Shown in pieces: positions 8,363 to 16,900 of a stretch of DNA of 64,000 nt. The translations under genes and the position numbers were made by a program. Position 1 is the first letter of the stretch. Every line of letters begins with the position of its first letter. This DNA comes from Variovorax davisae (GTDB lineage Bacteria > Pseudomonadota > Gammaproteobacteria > Burkholderiales > Burkholderiaceae_C), in NCBI RefSeq assembly GCF_030316845.1, contig NZ_JASZYS010000008.1, positions 124,001-188,000 on the forward strand. The letters are read 5' to 3'. The notes under the pieces were generated by a model that saw nothing but the letters and a program-made list of their open reading frames with translations, searched no databases and had not been told where the DNA came from.

Positions 8363-9148
8363 ATGCGACGCCTGCGTTTCCTCACCAACCGCCATCGCGC
8401 GCCCTCGACCAACCGGGCCCTGGGGCTGCTGCTGGCCTTCAATGCGGGGGCCGTCAACGCGGGCGGCTTCCTGGTGCTGCACATGTACACCTCGCACATG
8501 ACCGGCTTCGCCTCCCAGCTCGCCGATGGGCTGGTGCTGGGCAACGCGAAGCTGCTGCTCAACGCGCTGGGTGCGGTGCTGGCCTTCCTGAGCGGCGCGG
8601 CGGTGTGCGCGATGCTGGTGAACTGGGGCCGCCAGAACCGCCTGCATGGCGTCTACGCGCTCCCGCTGCTGCTGGAGGCGATGCTGATGCTTCCCTTCGG
8701 GCTGATGGGCGCGATCACGCTGACCTGGAACACGCCCTTCGCCGTGCCGCTCACGGTGCTGCTGCTGTCGTTCATCATGGGGCTGCAGAACGCGGTGGCG
8801 TCGAAGACTTCGGGCGGCAGCATCCGCACCACCCACATGACCGGCAACATCACCGACCTGGGCATGGAACTCGGCAAGCTCTTCTACTGGAACCGCGCCA
8901 ATCACGTGGCCGCAGCGCCGGTGCGCCACGACCCGCTGCGCATCCGCATGGCCAGCGGCCTGGTGGGCATGTTCGTGCTCGGGGGCATCGTCGGGGCGCT
9001 GGGTTTCAAGTACCTGGGCTTCATCTGCACGCTGCCGCTGGCCGCGCTGCTGCTGGCGCTGTCGCTGCCGCCGCTGGCGCGCGATCTGCCCCGCTCGCGG
9101 GTGCTGCGGCGGGTGGCTGGCTTTGTGGGGTGGCGGACTGGGCGCTGA
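8363..9148 (+). CDS. DUF1275 (YoaK-family) membrane protein
   Basis: 261-residue integral membrane protein with about six hydrophobic segments. Conserved DUF1275 features are visible: NAGAVNAGGFLVLHMYTSHM near residue 30 and the later MGLQNAVASKTSGGSIRTTH followed by MTGNITDLGMELG. The biochemical role of the family is not established. The ATG at 8363 fits the family start; an in-frame ATG at 8327 would add 12 basic residues. It follows the LysR gene by 43 bases on the same strand but has no evident link to aromatic catabolism. Confidence 0.85.
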   Translation: MRRLRFLTNRHRAPSTNRALGLLLAFNAGAVNAGGFLVLHMYTSHMTGFASQLADGLVLGNAKLLLNALGAVLAFLSGAAVCAMLVNWGRQNRLHGVYALPLLLEAMLMLPFGLMGAITLTWNTPFAVPLTVLLLSFIMGLQNAVASKTSGGSIRTTHMTGNITDLGMELGKLFYWNRANHVAAAPVRHDPLRIRMASGLVGMFVLGGIVGALGFKYLGFICTLPLAALLLALSLPPLARDLPRSRVLRRVAGFVGWRTGR

Positions 9149-9421
9149 TCAGAACAAGCGACGTCCCGCCTCCAGGCCGTGCGGGCGGCTCCGGCTGGCA
9201 GCAAGGGGAAATACAAAACCACACTTCTTTCAGCGGAGTGCTTTTCTCTGAGCGGGTTTTCACATACAGATTTCTCATTCCCATCCGACTGGGAATTGAT
9301 TAGATTCGCTCGCAAGAGATAAAAAGGAACCGCGAGCCGCCAGCCAAGAGCCTTGGTGTGCGCGCTTCTCCCGGACGGACGTTTCCGCGGTGCAGACAGA
9401 AGATTTTCAGGGACGGAAATC
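9149..9421. promoter_or_regulatory. Promoter region of the 9422-15399 cassette with a perfect palindrome
   Basis: A 273-base gene-free stretch, AT-richer from about 9210 to 9330 than its surroundings. It contains ATTCCCA (9277-9283), six bases, then TGGGAAT (9290-9296): a perfect 7-bp dyad of operator size about 125 bases upstream of the first cassette gene. TAGATT just downstream (near 9302) could be a -10 element. A 6-bp GC hairpin (CCCGCC 9165-9170, GGGCGG 9183-9188) after the DUF1275 gene has no T-run, so it is a weak terminator candidate at best. Confidence 0.5.
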
Positions 9422-10090
9422 ATGATCGATCCAGCTTCCGGGCCGCTCAGGGTCCGAAGGGGCATCGCCGTGACGGCGCTGACCATAATCGCCTTGACGC
9501 TTGCGCGACCGGGCATGGCCTATACGGAGGCGGAGTACGAGGACGCGAGCAGGGCGCTGCGCGCGGTGTACGCCGGCGACAACGCAGCCATTCCCGTCGC
9601 GCTGGACAAATTCAAGGCACTGTCTCCGGCCGGATCTGCCGATCCACTGGTGATGGTCAACGTGGGTGCGGCCACCTCGTTGCAATCGCGCGCAACCATC
9701 CTGCCCTGGAAGAAGATCTCCTACGCCGAGGACGGCATGGCGATCCAGGACAAGGCCATCGCCCTGCTGACTCCCGCGCACGACGCCAGCCTGTACAAGG
9801 GTACGCCGGTGTCGCTGCATGTGCGCCTGGTGGCGGCCAGCACGTTCCTCTCGGTCCCGAGGTTCTTCAACCGAGAAGCACAGGGCGGCAAGATTCTCAA
9901 CGGCATCATGGACAGTCCGCTGTTCGAGCAGGCCAACCCGCAGTTCAAGGGCGCCACGTGGATGCGGGCCGCGCGATGGGCCGTCGACGAGAAGAGACTC
10001 GAGGACGCGAAGAAGTACTTGCTCATCGTCATCGAGAGGAGCGCACCGCAGGCGCATGAAGCCGCGGCGCAACTCGCCGCGATCCAATGA
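9422..10090 (+). CDS. Exported TPR-like protein of unknown function
   Basis: 222 residues. An N-terminal hydrophobic stretch (GIAVTALTIIALTLARPGMA, about residues 14-33) reads as a signal peptide cut before YTEAEYED. The mature part is helical and alanine-rich, and the final segment (residues about 180-222: RAARWAVDEKRLEDAKKYL and the helix after it) resembles a degenerate tetratricopeptide repeat. I do not recognise a named family. Its stop overlaps the ATG of the ATPase gene (ATGA), so it is the first gene of the cassette and probably a periplasmic partner of the transporter. Confidence 0.75.
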   Translation: MIDPASGPLRVRRGIAVTALTIIALTLARPGMAYTEAEYEDASRALRAVYAGDNAAIPVALDKFKALSPAGSADPLVMVNVGAATSLQSRATILPWKKISYAEDGMAIQDKAIALLTPAHDASLYKGTPVSLHVRLVAASTFLSVPRFFNREAQGGKILNGIMDSPLFEQANPQFKGATWMRAARWAVDEKRLEDAKKYLLIVIERSAPQAHEAAAQLAAIQ

Positions 10091-10776
10091 GCGTCGCAGG
10101 CAGCGCAGCCGTCGTGCGGTTGCGCGGCATCGAAAAGTCCTACCGATTGGGCCAGCACCGGGTGCCCGCGCTGCGAGGCGTTGACTTGGAGGTCGTGGCC
10201 GGCGAACTGGTCGCTCTCACCGGTCCCTCGGGCAGCGGAAAGAGCACGTTGCTCAACATCTGTGGCTTGGTCGATCGGCAGGACGCCGGGCAAGTCCAGT
10301 TGGCTGGCAGCACGATCGACCACCTTGCGGAAGATCGGCGCACGCTCATGCGCCGGGATCTGCTGGGTTTCATTTTTCAGGGCTTCAATCTGGTGCCCGT
10401 GATGACCGTCGCAGAGAACGTCGACTATCCGCTCTTCATTGCCGGCGTTGGCGTGCGCGAGCGCCGCGAGCGCGTGACGGAACAACTGGAAGCGGTCGGG
10501 CTCGCGCAACACGCCCGGCATCTGCCGGACAGGCTTTCGGGTGGTCAGCGCCAGCGGGTGGCCATCGCACGCGCCCTGATCAAGCGCCCGACACTGGTGA
10601 TCGCCGACGAACCCACGGCCAGCCTGGATTCGGTCACGGCCGACCAGGTGCTCGCGCTGATGCGCCTGCAGAGCCACCAGAAGGGTTGTGCGTTCCTGAT
10701 CGCAACGCACGACAGCCGCTTGCGGTCGCAATGTGATCGCGTGATTTCCATCCATGACGGGCGGATCGTGTCATGA
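10087..10776 (+). CDS. ABC transporter ATP-binding protein, MacB/LolD type
   Basis: 229-residue nucleotide-binding subunit. Walker A GPSGSGKST lies at about residues 46-54; the Q-loop is in FIFQGFNLVPVMTVAENV; the ABC signature is LSGGQRQRVAIARAL; Walker B is LVIADEPTASLD. The sequence family is that of LolD, MacB and FtsE ATPases, which drive lipoprotein, peptide or lipid extraction across the periplasm, not import. It overlaps both neighbours by four bases (ATGA/ATGA) and so is translated with its FtsX-type permease. Confidence 0.93.
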   Translation: MSVAGSAAVVRLRGIEKSYRLGQHRVPALRGVDLEVVAGELVALTGPSGSGKSTLLNICGLVDRQDAGQVQLAGSTIDHLAEDRRTLMRRDLLGFIFQGFNLVPVMTVAENVDYPLFIAGVGVRERRERVTEQLEAVGLAQHARHLPDRLSGGQRQRVAIARALIKRPTLVIADEPTASLDSVTADQVLALMRLQSHQKGCAFLIATHDSRLRSQCDRVISIHDGRIVS

Positions 10777-11984
10777 GGTGGATCCGCTTCGCCCTCAAGA
10801 ACGCGCGGCGCAATCGCAGGCGTTCCCTCGTGACCGTGGCCATCACCGCGATCGGCACGTTGGCGATCCTGCTCGCGGGCGGCTTTGCGCTCTACACCTA
10901 CGAATCGTTGGCGCAGGCTTCGGCGCGCATGACGGGGCACCTCATCCTGGGTACTCCCGATCAGTTCTTTTCCGAAGAGGAACAGCCGCTGCAGCACGGC
11001 ATCGACGACTGGAAGGCGGTGGCGTCTTCTCTGCTCGGCGACGCCGACGTGCGTGCGATCCTGCCTTCGGTATCGTTCTCCGGGTTGGCCAGCAATGGAG
11101 AAAAGTCCACGGTCATGGTGGCGCTCGGGGTCGACCCGAAGGCGGAATTCACCATCAAGGGTCCGTTCCTCAAAATGATTGACGGCAGTGTCTTGACGGG
11201 TGATTCCGGCGGGGCCGAGGTCATGCTGGGCGAAGGCCTGGCGCGCAGCCTCAAGGCGAAGCCAGGCGCCTCATTGACACTGCTGGCCAGCACCAGTGAC
11301 GGCGCGATGAACGCGCTCGACGTGATCGTCCGAGGCGTTTTTTCCACTGGCGTCACCGAGGTGGACAAGCGGATCCTTTACGTCGATCTGGTCACTTCGC
11401 AACGCTTGCTGCATTCCGAGCGAGTGTCTGCCTTGGGCGTCTTTTTGTCGCGCATCGACAAGACGGCCGACGCGCAGGCGCGGTTGGGTGCATTGCAGCC
11501 CGCCTTGGTGACGCGCTCATGGGAGGACGAGGCGACGTTCTACCAATCGGTCAAAGCGCTCTACAACCGCATCTTCGGCGCGCTGGGCATCGTCATTGCT
11601 TTGATCGTGGTGGCCGTCGTCACCAACGCAATGGCGATGTCGATCGTGGAGCGAACGCGGGAGATCGCGACCCTGCGCGCCATTGGAACCTTCCCCCGCC
11701 AACTGATCTGGTGCCTGACCTGGGAAGGCCTGCTTCTGGGGCTGGCTGGCGTCATGTCGGGCGGTGTCCTGGCCTTCGGCGTTTCCATGCTTCTGTACGT
11801 CTTTCCGGTTCAGATGCCGCCACCCCCGGGCCGCTCGACCAGCTACCCGCTGAACATCAGCGTGGACGGCTGGCTGTACCTGGGAACCGCTTTCTTGATG
11901 GTGGCCCTGGCCGTTGTGGCGTCAGCGCTGGTTGCGCGCAGGACAGTGAATCTGCCCATCTCCGCCGGCCTGGCACACACCTGA
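10773..11984 (+). CDS. FtsX/MacB-type ABC permease
   Basis: 403-residue permease. It has one N-terminal membrane segment (about residues 18-40), a large MacB-like periplasmic domain (about 45-265), and three C-terminal membrane segments beginning at IFGALGIVIALIVVAVV. The FtsX-domain hallmark EIATLRAIGTFPRQLIW is present. This topology is that of mechanotransmission exporters such as LolC/E and MacB, which work on periplasmic or membrane-embedded substrates. It pairs with the ATPase at 10087. No MacA-like adaptor is present; the exported protein at 9422 or the LolA-like protein may serve that role. Confidence 0.92.
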   Translation: MRWIRFALKNARRNRRRSLVTVAITAIGTLAILLAGGFALYTYESLAQASARMTGHLILGTPDQFFSEEEQPLQHGIDDWKAVASSLLGDADVRAILPSVSFSGLASNGEKSTVMVALGVDPKAEFTIKGPFLKMIDGSVLTGDSGGAEVMLGEGLARSLKAKPGASLTLLASTSDGAMNALDVIVRGVFSTGVTEVDKRILYVDLVTSQRLLHSERVSALGVFLSRIDKTADAQARLGALQPALVTRSWEDEATFYQSVKALYNRIFGALGIVIALIVVAVVTNAMAMSIVERTREIATLRAIGTFPRQLIWCLTWEGLLLGLAGVMSGGVLAFGVSMLLYVFPVQMPPPPGRSTSYPLNISVDGWLYLGTAFLMVALAVVASALVARRTVNLPISAGLAHT

Positions 11985-11996
11985 AAGCGAGCCACC

Positions 11997-12764
11997 ATGA
12001 TCCCCTTCAGAACTTCTTCCATATTGCTGGCGTTTCTGCTGGTCGTGCCCCTGCTTGGCCATGCGGAGGCGCCAATGGCGAACGGGCAAAGCGCCGCCGA
12101 GATTCTGAAGAAAGCGGACAGCTACCGTGCTTCGTCTGCAGATCTTCAACTCGACGTCGAAATTGCGGTATTCAACGCGGACGGCTCGCCGTCAAAGGAA
12201 CGCCGCTACACCGTTTTCTCTCAGTCGCAGCACCGATCACTGGTGCTCATGCAGAGTCCGTCCGAGAAAGGCCAGAAGGTCCTGATGCTCGGCGATGATT
12301 TCTGGCTGTTGATGCCCGGCACCAGCCGGCCGCTGCGGATCACGGCAATGCAGAAACTGCTTGGTGACGTCTCCACCGGAGACATCGCGACGATGAGCTG
12401 GGCAGAGGACTACGCCAGCGCCATCGTCGGTGAGGAGGCGTGCGCGGGCCAGCCCTGCACCCACCTGAGCCTGACGGCCAACCGCAAGTCGCTGAACTAC
12501 CAACGAATCGAATTGTGGGTCGGCAAGATCCACCGCGAACCGATCAAGGCCGAGCTGTTTGTGCAGTCCGACAAGCTGGCCAAGGTCGCCCGCTTTTCCA
12601 CCGACAAGCCAGCTGCACCTTCCGCAGTGGTCGAGATGACCCTGCTTGATCGTCTGAGCAACAACAAGGAAACCCGTGTGCGATACGGCGCGCGACGCGA
12701 GCGCACTTTGCCGGCGGAGTGGTTGAACCCGATGTTCCTCGCGGCCAACCCCAAGATCGATTGA
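11997..12764 (+). CDS. LolA-like outer-membrane lipoprotein-sorting family protein
   Basis: 255 residues with a signal peptide (SILLAFLLVVPLLGHAEA). The mature part follows the LolA-like 'outer membrane lipoprotein-sorting protein' pattern: QSAAEILKKADSYRASSADL, then QKVLMLGDDFWLLMPGTSRP, then GDVSTGDIATMSWAEDY and WVGKIHREPIKAELF. Relatives accompany MMPL/RND or ABC exporters and are thought to carry hydrophobic cargo through the periplasm. It lies 12 bases after the permease. In this cassette it is the probable periplasmic carrier for whatever the ABC unit extracts. Confidence 0.85.
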   Translation: MIPFRTSSILLAFLLVVPLLGHAEAPMANGQSAAEILKKADSYRASSADLQLDVEIAVFNADGSPSKERRYTVFSQSQHRSLVLMQSPSEKGQKVLMLGDDFWLLMPGTSRPLRITAMQKLLGDVSTGDIATMSWAEDYASAIVGEEACAGQPCTHLSLTANRKSLNYQRIELWVGKIHREPIKAELFVQSDKLAKVARFSTDKPAAPSAVVEMTLLDRLSNNKETRVRYGARRERTLPAEWLNPMFLAANPKID

Positions 12765-12775
12765 GGCGCACACCG

Positions 12776-14125
12776 ATGGCGTGGTCCCGGCCGCTCGATC
12801 CTGCTGAAGCTTTCTTTGTGCGGCTGGACCGGGTTTCGCGCATGAATTTCGTTGTACGTGTCGACTGCGACGAAGTCATTGACTCTGCCCGCCTGCGCGT
12901 TGCGCTGGACCAGGTTCAGCATGAGGATCGGCTACTGGCTGTGGCGATCACGAAAGTCGATCAGCAGCTGATCTTCGAGTGGCAACCCGGCCGTGCAATT
13001 CCCATCGAGGTCCTGGAGAGTTCACGAGATCAATGGGATCGGATGGCCGAGCGACAGTTGTCCAGCAAGTTTGAAGCGGGTGACGCGCCTTTGCTGCATG
13101 CCTTGTTGCTCCACGATCGTGCATGTGGTTGGAGCAGCCTCACACTGACGTTCCACCATGCCATCGCGGATGGCCGCTGTGCTGGCGAACTGTGCCGACG
13201 CATCCTGGATGCGATGGCTGGTGATGCCCGCGCTACACCTTCCGCTTCGCTCGGTGCGGCCGATTGTGGTGCTGTGCCCGCCGACCTGCTGCCACTGCAC
13301 GAGGGCTATCCTGAAGTGTTCCGACCGCCACAGTGCAACGCGGTCGAGCGGCGCATCGAGCGCGAATGGGCCCTGCAGGCCTACCGGTCGGGGCCGCCGA
13401 CGCCTCTCCCATGGTTTGCCGACCATCCGGGCCCGTTCTCGCCGAAGATCCACCGGCTTCGGATTTCTGAGCATGATTGGCGCGATCTCGCGGCGCAATG
13501 TCGGCGCAGGAACGCAAGCGTCCATGGATTGTTCTGTGCGATTCAGCTGCTGGCCCTACACGAAATCCTGGGTGCCGATGCAAGCCATAACTTGCTCATT
13601 TTCTCCGCGGTCGATCTGCGCGGGCGCCTCGCGACGCCCGCACCACTGCGTCCTGTCCAGCTGCATGCCTCCAACCTCTACAACATGTACACCCTGCACG
13701 AGCGCACGGAACTGTGGGAATTGGCCAAGATGGCGACAGTACTGACAAGGGCGCAACTCGATCGTGGCGACGCGCACCTTTTCTATCGTCGTCGCGAGGT
13801 CGCACGGTTCGCTCTTCCGAACCCGCAAACAGATGCGCTTCGATGGTCACAGCAGACGATGGAGCCACGTGGCAGCGTATTGAGTACGGTGGGTCAGTTT
13901 CGCGGCTTCGCGCCGCATGGCCAGGTGCGCAACGTGTCTTTGGCGATCGCACCGGCGCGCAATCAAGCTTGTTGCACCATGGTTTCCAGCGTGAACGGCC
14001 GGCCTGATGTCTGCGTCATTTGTGATGACGCCAATTTGCGGCCCGGTCTGCGAGAGCAGTTGGTGCAGAGCCAGCAGCGGGTGTTGGATCGGGCAGTGCA
14101 AGCGTGCGGCGAAATTTCGCCGTGA
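12776..14125 (+). CDS. Condensation-domain / PapA-like acyltransferase
   Basis: 449 residues with no signal peptide. The active-site motif HHAIADG at residues 127-133 matches the HHxxxDG of nonribosomal-peptide condensation domains, PapA acyltransferases and WS/DGAT enzymes. A second block, SAVDLRGRLATP (about residues 279-290), corresponds to the structural D-L-R region of the same superfamily. It stands alone with no adenylation or carrier domain, so it probably transfers an acyl group from CoA or a carrier protein to an alcohol or amine. It lies 11 bases after the LolA-like gene and overlaps the next gene (GTGA). An ester- or amide-linked lipid made here could be the transported product; this is inference. 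Confidence 0.82.
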   Translation: MAWSRPLDPAEAFFVRLDRVSRMNFVVRVDCDEVIDSARLRVALDQVQHEDRLLAVAITKVDQQLIFEWQPGRAIPIEVLESSRDQWDRMAERQLSSKFEAGDAPLLHALLLHDRACGWSSLTLTFHHAIADGRCAGELCRRILDAMAGDARATPSASLGAADCGAVPADLLPLHEGYPEVFRPPQCNAVERRIEREWALQAYRSGPPTPLPWFADHPGPFSPKIHRLRISEHDWRDLAAQCRRRNASVHGLFCAIQLLALHEILGADASHNLLIFSAVDLRGRLATPAPLRPVQLHASNLYNMYTLHERTELWELAKMATVLTRAQLDRGDAHLFYRRREVARFALPNPQTDALRWSQQTMEPRGSVLSTVGQFRGFAPHGQVRNVSLAIAPARNQACCTMVSSVNGRPDVCVICDDANLRPGLREQLVQSQQRVLDRAVQACGEISP

Positions 14126-15399
14126 GCATTCATCGGATGCTAGTGAAAGCGTTGTGGATCTCCGCGGCAGCCGATCCGGCTGGCGTGCTGGCGCAGGAAT
14201 CCGCCGTCGAGGCGACGGGCAATGTGCGTGTGTTCGGCGAACTTGATCAACTTGCTGGCCGCGGCCCGCTGCACGGTGCTCAGGCTCTGTCCAATGCGAT
14301 CGCGCTGCCGGCGTCCGCGACAGCGCAGCTCGATGCAACGCTTGGGGCCCGCTACGAGGAAATCAGCGGCTCGGTCACTTTGCGCAGCGCACGGGCCAGC
14401 AATCACGCCTATTTCGGGTCTGACACCACGCGCCTGATCCTCGACGAACTGGTCTACACGGCCAGGCCGGGACCCTTCCAGCTGGTGGTGGGAAAGAAGG
14501 TCGTGTCCTGGGACGTGGGCTATGCGTTCAGGCCGAATGACCTGGTGCAGCAGGAGGCCCGTCGACCGCTGGTGCAACGTACGCTGGAAGGCCGGCCCTT
14601 GGTGATGGCCGAGGGCTTTGGCGAGGATTCAGCTTGGTCAATCGTCGCGTTCAAGAAGAAGGTGCGGCCGGAAGACGCGGCTCCTCTGGCCAGGGAGGAG
14701 GAAGCGGTCGCCGGGCGCCTTTACAGGCGCCTTGGTTCCGCAGACCTGTATGCATTCGCGGGGTCGGGCTCGGCGAGCCACGGCACGGCCGGTGCATCGG
14801 TCTCCTGGGTCGCCAGTGACGCCATCGAGTTCCATGCGAGCTACCGGCATGCCGGCCGCTACAGCGTACGCAGCGAGGGGCCTCCGTCGTCCGTCCCGGC
14901 CCGGGCCAACCCCTACGTGGTGGTTGCCCGCAGCGCAGCGGACCAGGGCTTGATCGGCATGACGTGGACGACCGAGAGCAAGCTCGGAGTCATTGCCGAG
15001 GCGTGGTACGACGGTACCGCGCCCTCCGATGGCTTTTGGCAGGCATGGAGCGAACGAAACGAATCGCTGGTACGGGCATCGGTCAGCGCATCGCCTGTGG
15101 TCCGCCAGCTGGTAGCGGGAAATCTGGGTTGGCAAGCTGTGCAACTGGGCAATGGCTCTCTGCGGCGGGCGAACGTTTTCTTGCGGGTTTCCTGGACCAG
15201 CGATCCATGGGAGCCCGCGCTGGATCTTCTCTACACGCCAGCGGATCGCGGCCTGATCGCCACGGCTGGGCTGTCCTGGAAGAGCGACAAGCTGTGCGTG
15301 GATGCCGGCTTGCGGTATTTCGGTGGGGCGCAGAACTCGCTCTATGCGCAGACGCCGATCAAGGCGATTGCGTTCCTCGGGTTGACCCTCTTTTTCTGA
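14122..15399 (+). CDS. Predicted outer-membrane beta-barrel protein
   Basis: 425 residues from a GTG whose GTGA overlaps the stop of the acyltransferase (an in-frame GTG at 14104 is an alternative). The N-terminus is a weak signal sequence ending near GVLAQES. The body is rich in alternating polar/hydrophobic strands and ends in IKAIAFLGLTLFF, with the aromatic terminal residue typical of outer-membrane barrels. FQLVVGKKVVSWDVGYAFRPND resembles DUF1302-like barrels often found beside LolA-like proteins. It probably completes an inner-membrane to outer-membrane route for the cassette's cargo. No substrate can be named. Confidence 0.75.
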   Translation: MSIHRMLVKALWISAAADPAGVLAQESAVEATGNVRVFGELDQLAGRGPLHGAQALSNAIALPASATAQLDATLGARYEEISGSVTLRSARASNHAYFGSDTTRLILDELVYTARPGPFQLVVGKKVVSWDVGYAFRPNDLVQQEARRPLVQRTLEGRPLVMAEGFGEDSAWSIVAFKKKVRPEDAAPLAREEEAVAGRLYRRLGSADLYAFAGSGSASHGTAGASVSWVASDAIEFHASYRHAGRYSVRSEGPPSSVPARANPYVVVARSAADQGLIGMTWTTESKLGVIAEAWYDGTAPSDGFWQAWSERNESLVRASVSASPVVRQLVAGNLGWQAVQLGNGSLRRANVFLRVSWTSDPWEPALDLLYTPADRGLIATAGLSWKSDKLCVDAGLRYFGGAQNSLYAQTPIKAIAFLGLTLFF

Positions 15400-15751
15400 G
15401 CCGACGCGCTGCCATCCGACGCGGTGCAGGCAAACGCTTGTCGCCCCGCGGCCTGCCTGGCCGCCAGCGCGCGACGCATCGGGGCGACACGCCGGCAGCG
15501 CCTGCACCGGCTCGGGAGCGTGGTCGCACGGCTGCGGACGATCAATTCGGAATTGGCTGCCATTTCTGGATGAAAAATCTCAGACAGCTGTCGGCGGCAT
15601 TGCTCGATCGAGCACGCGTTGCCGCGCAACGAACGCCCCCTTCACCATTCGCGAAGGGTGAGGATGCGCATGGTTGCGTAGCATGGGCCGTATCGAACGG
15701 GTCCAGAGAGACTTTCCGCATTCGAGGCGGATAACAAAGAGGAGGCAAAGC
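15400..15751. repeat. Intergenic region with three consecutive hairpins
   Basis: A 352-base gene-free stretch between the envelope cassette and the liv operon. Three dyads follow one another: a perfect 14-bp palindrome TGCTCGATCGAGCA (15601-15614), a hairpin CGTTGC-CGC-GCAACG (15617-15631), and CCCTTC-N9-GAAGGG (15638-15658). They may terminate transcription of the cassette or be a dispersed REP-like element. The end of the region carries AGGAGG six bases before the GTG start of the next gene. Confidence 0.5.
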
Positions 15752-16882
15752 GTGTCAATTTTTCGCAAGACAACCGTGTTCGCCGCCCTGGCGGCCGTGA
15801 TCATGGCGGCACCGGCCGCGCAAGCGCAGAACCAGACCATCGGTGCGCTGTTCCCGCTGAGCGGTCCGAATGCGTCCTACGGCGACGTGTTCAGCGCCGG
15901 CGCCAACCTGGCGGTGGAGCACATCAACGCCGACCAGATGCTGGGCGGCACGCTGACCATCCAATACGAGGACAGCCAGGGCCTGCCGCAGCAAGGCGTG
16001 ATCGCGATGAACAAGCTCGTCAACGTCACCAAAGTCCCTTACGTGCTCTCGGCGTTCACCGGCGTGTCCAAGGCCGTGTCGGCCACCGCCACACGCAGCA
16101 AGACCGTGACGGTCAACGGCGGCGGTGTCGGCCCGGACCTGGCCGAGTTGGGTACCTATTTCTGGAATGTGATTCCGCTGGCCAACGTCGAGGTCAAAGC
16201 CATCCTGCCGTTCCTGGCCAACGAGAGGAAACTCAAGAATCTCGTGCTGGTCTACGTGGACGACCCGCTCGGCCAGTCGATCCAGAAAGAGATCGAGAAG
16301 GCCCTGCCCGCAGTTGGCGGAAAACTGCTGGAATCCTTGTCCGTGCCCCCTTCGGCGCAGCAATTCAGTGGCATCGCGGCGCGCATCCGCGCGGCCAACC
16401 CCGATGCGGTCTACATCGCGTCCTTCGGCGCACAGCAGACGCAGATCATCAAGCAGTTGCGCGACAACGGACTCCAGCAGCAGTTCGTCAGCTACTCGGC
16501 CTTTTCGGTGCCGGAGACCAGCAGGCTGCCCGAAGCACTGGGCGCGCTCTATACGGCGCAGAGCGTGGATTGGAGTTCCTCCGACCCGGTGACCCGGCGC
16601 TTTGCCGACGACTACCAGAGGAAGCACCACAAGGCCCCCACGGCTTACGTGGCCAACTACTACAACGCCGTGCGCCTCTTCGGCCTGCTGGCGCAGCAGT
16701 TGCGCCAGCAGGGCAGGCCTGTCACGGGCGAAAGCCTGCTGGCCCAGCGTTTGCAAACCAAGACCTTCGACTTGGTCGGCGGCAGGGTCACGTTCGGAGA
16801 CGATGGCACCGTCATCAGCCCCATGCAGGTGGTGGAGATCGATGGCAAGGCAGGCAAGATCGTCGCAAGCGGTCTGCGTTGA
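15752..16882 (+). CDS. Branched-chain-type ABC transporter substrate-binding protein
   Basis: 376-residue periplasmic binding protein (LivK/type I fold). The signal peptide VFAALAAVIMAAPAAQAQ is cleaved before NQTIGALFPLSGPNA. The start is GTG, chosen because AGGAGG precedes it by six bases; longer in-frame starts have no ribosome-binding site. Internal features such as TVNGGGVGPDLAELGTYFWN and LGQSIQKEIEKALP are typical of the aromatic/aliphatic-acid branch of this family. It heads an operon of two permeases, two ATPases and an acyl-CoA ligase, so the likely ligand is an acid that is activated to a CoA thioester after uptake. Confidence 0.92.
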   Translation: MSIFRKTTVFAALAAVIMAAPAAQAQNQTIGALFPLSGPNASYGDVFSAGANLAVEHINADQMLGGTLTIQYEDSQGLPQQGVIAMNKLVNVTKVPYVLSAFTGVSKAVSATATRSKTVTVNGGGVGPDLAELGTYFWNVIPLANVEVKAILPFLANERKLKNLVLVYVDDPLGQSIQKEIEKALPAVGGKLLESLSVPPSAQQFSGIAARIRAANPDAVYIASFGAQQTQIIKQLRDNGLQQQFVSYSAFSVPETSRLPEALGALYTAQSVDWSSSDPVTRRFADDYQRKHHKAPTAYVANYYNAVRLFGLLAQQLRQQGRPVTGESLLAQRLQTKTFDLVGGRVTFGDDGTVISPMQVVEIDGKAGKIVASGLR

Positions 16883-16900
16883 CCGGTCGAGGAATCGGCC

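Noticed and set aside
9149..9200. Intrinsic terminator after the DUF1275 gene
   Set aside because: A 6-bp GC hairpin exists but with a 12-base loop and no T-run.
10087..11984. FtsE/FtsX cell-division pair
   Set aside because: The permease has a large MacB-like periplasmic domain and is linked to LolA-like and acyltransferase genes. ftsY and rpoH neighbours are absent.
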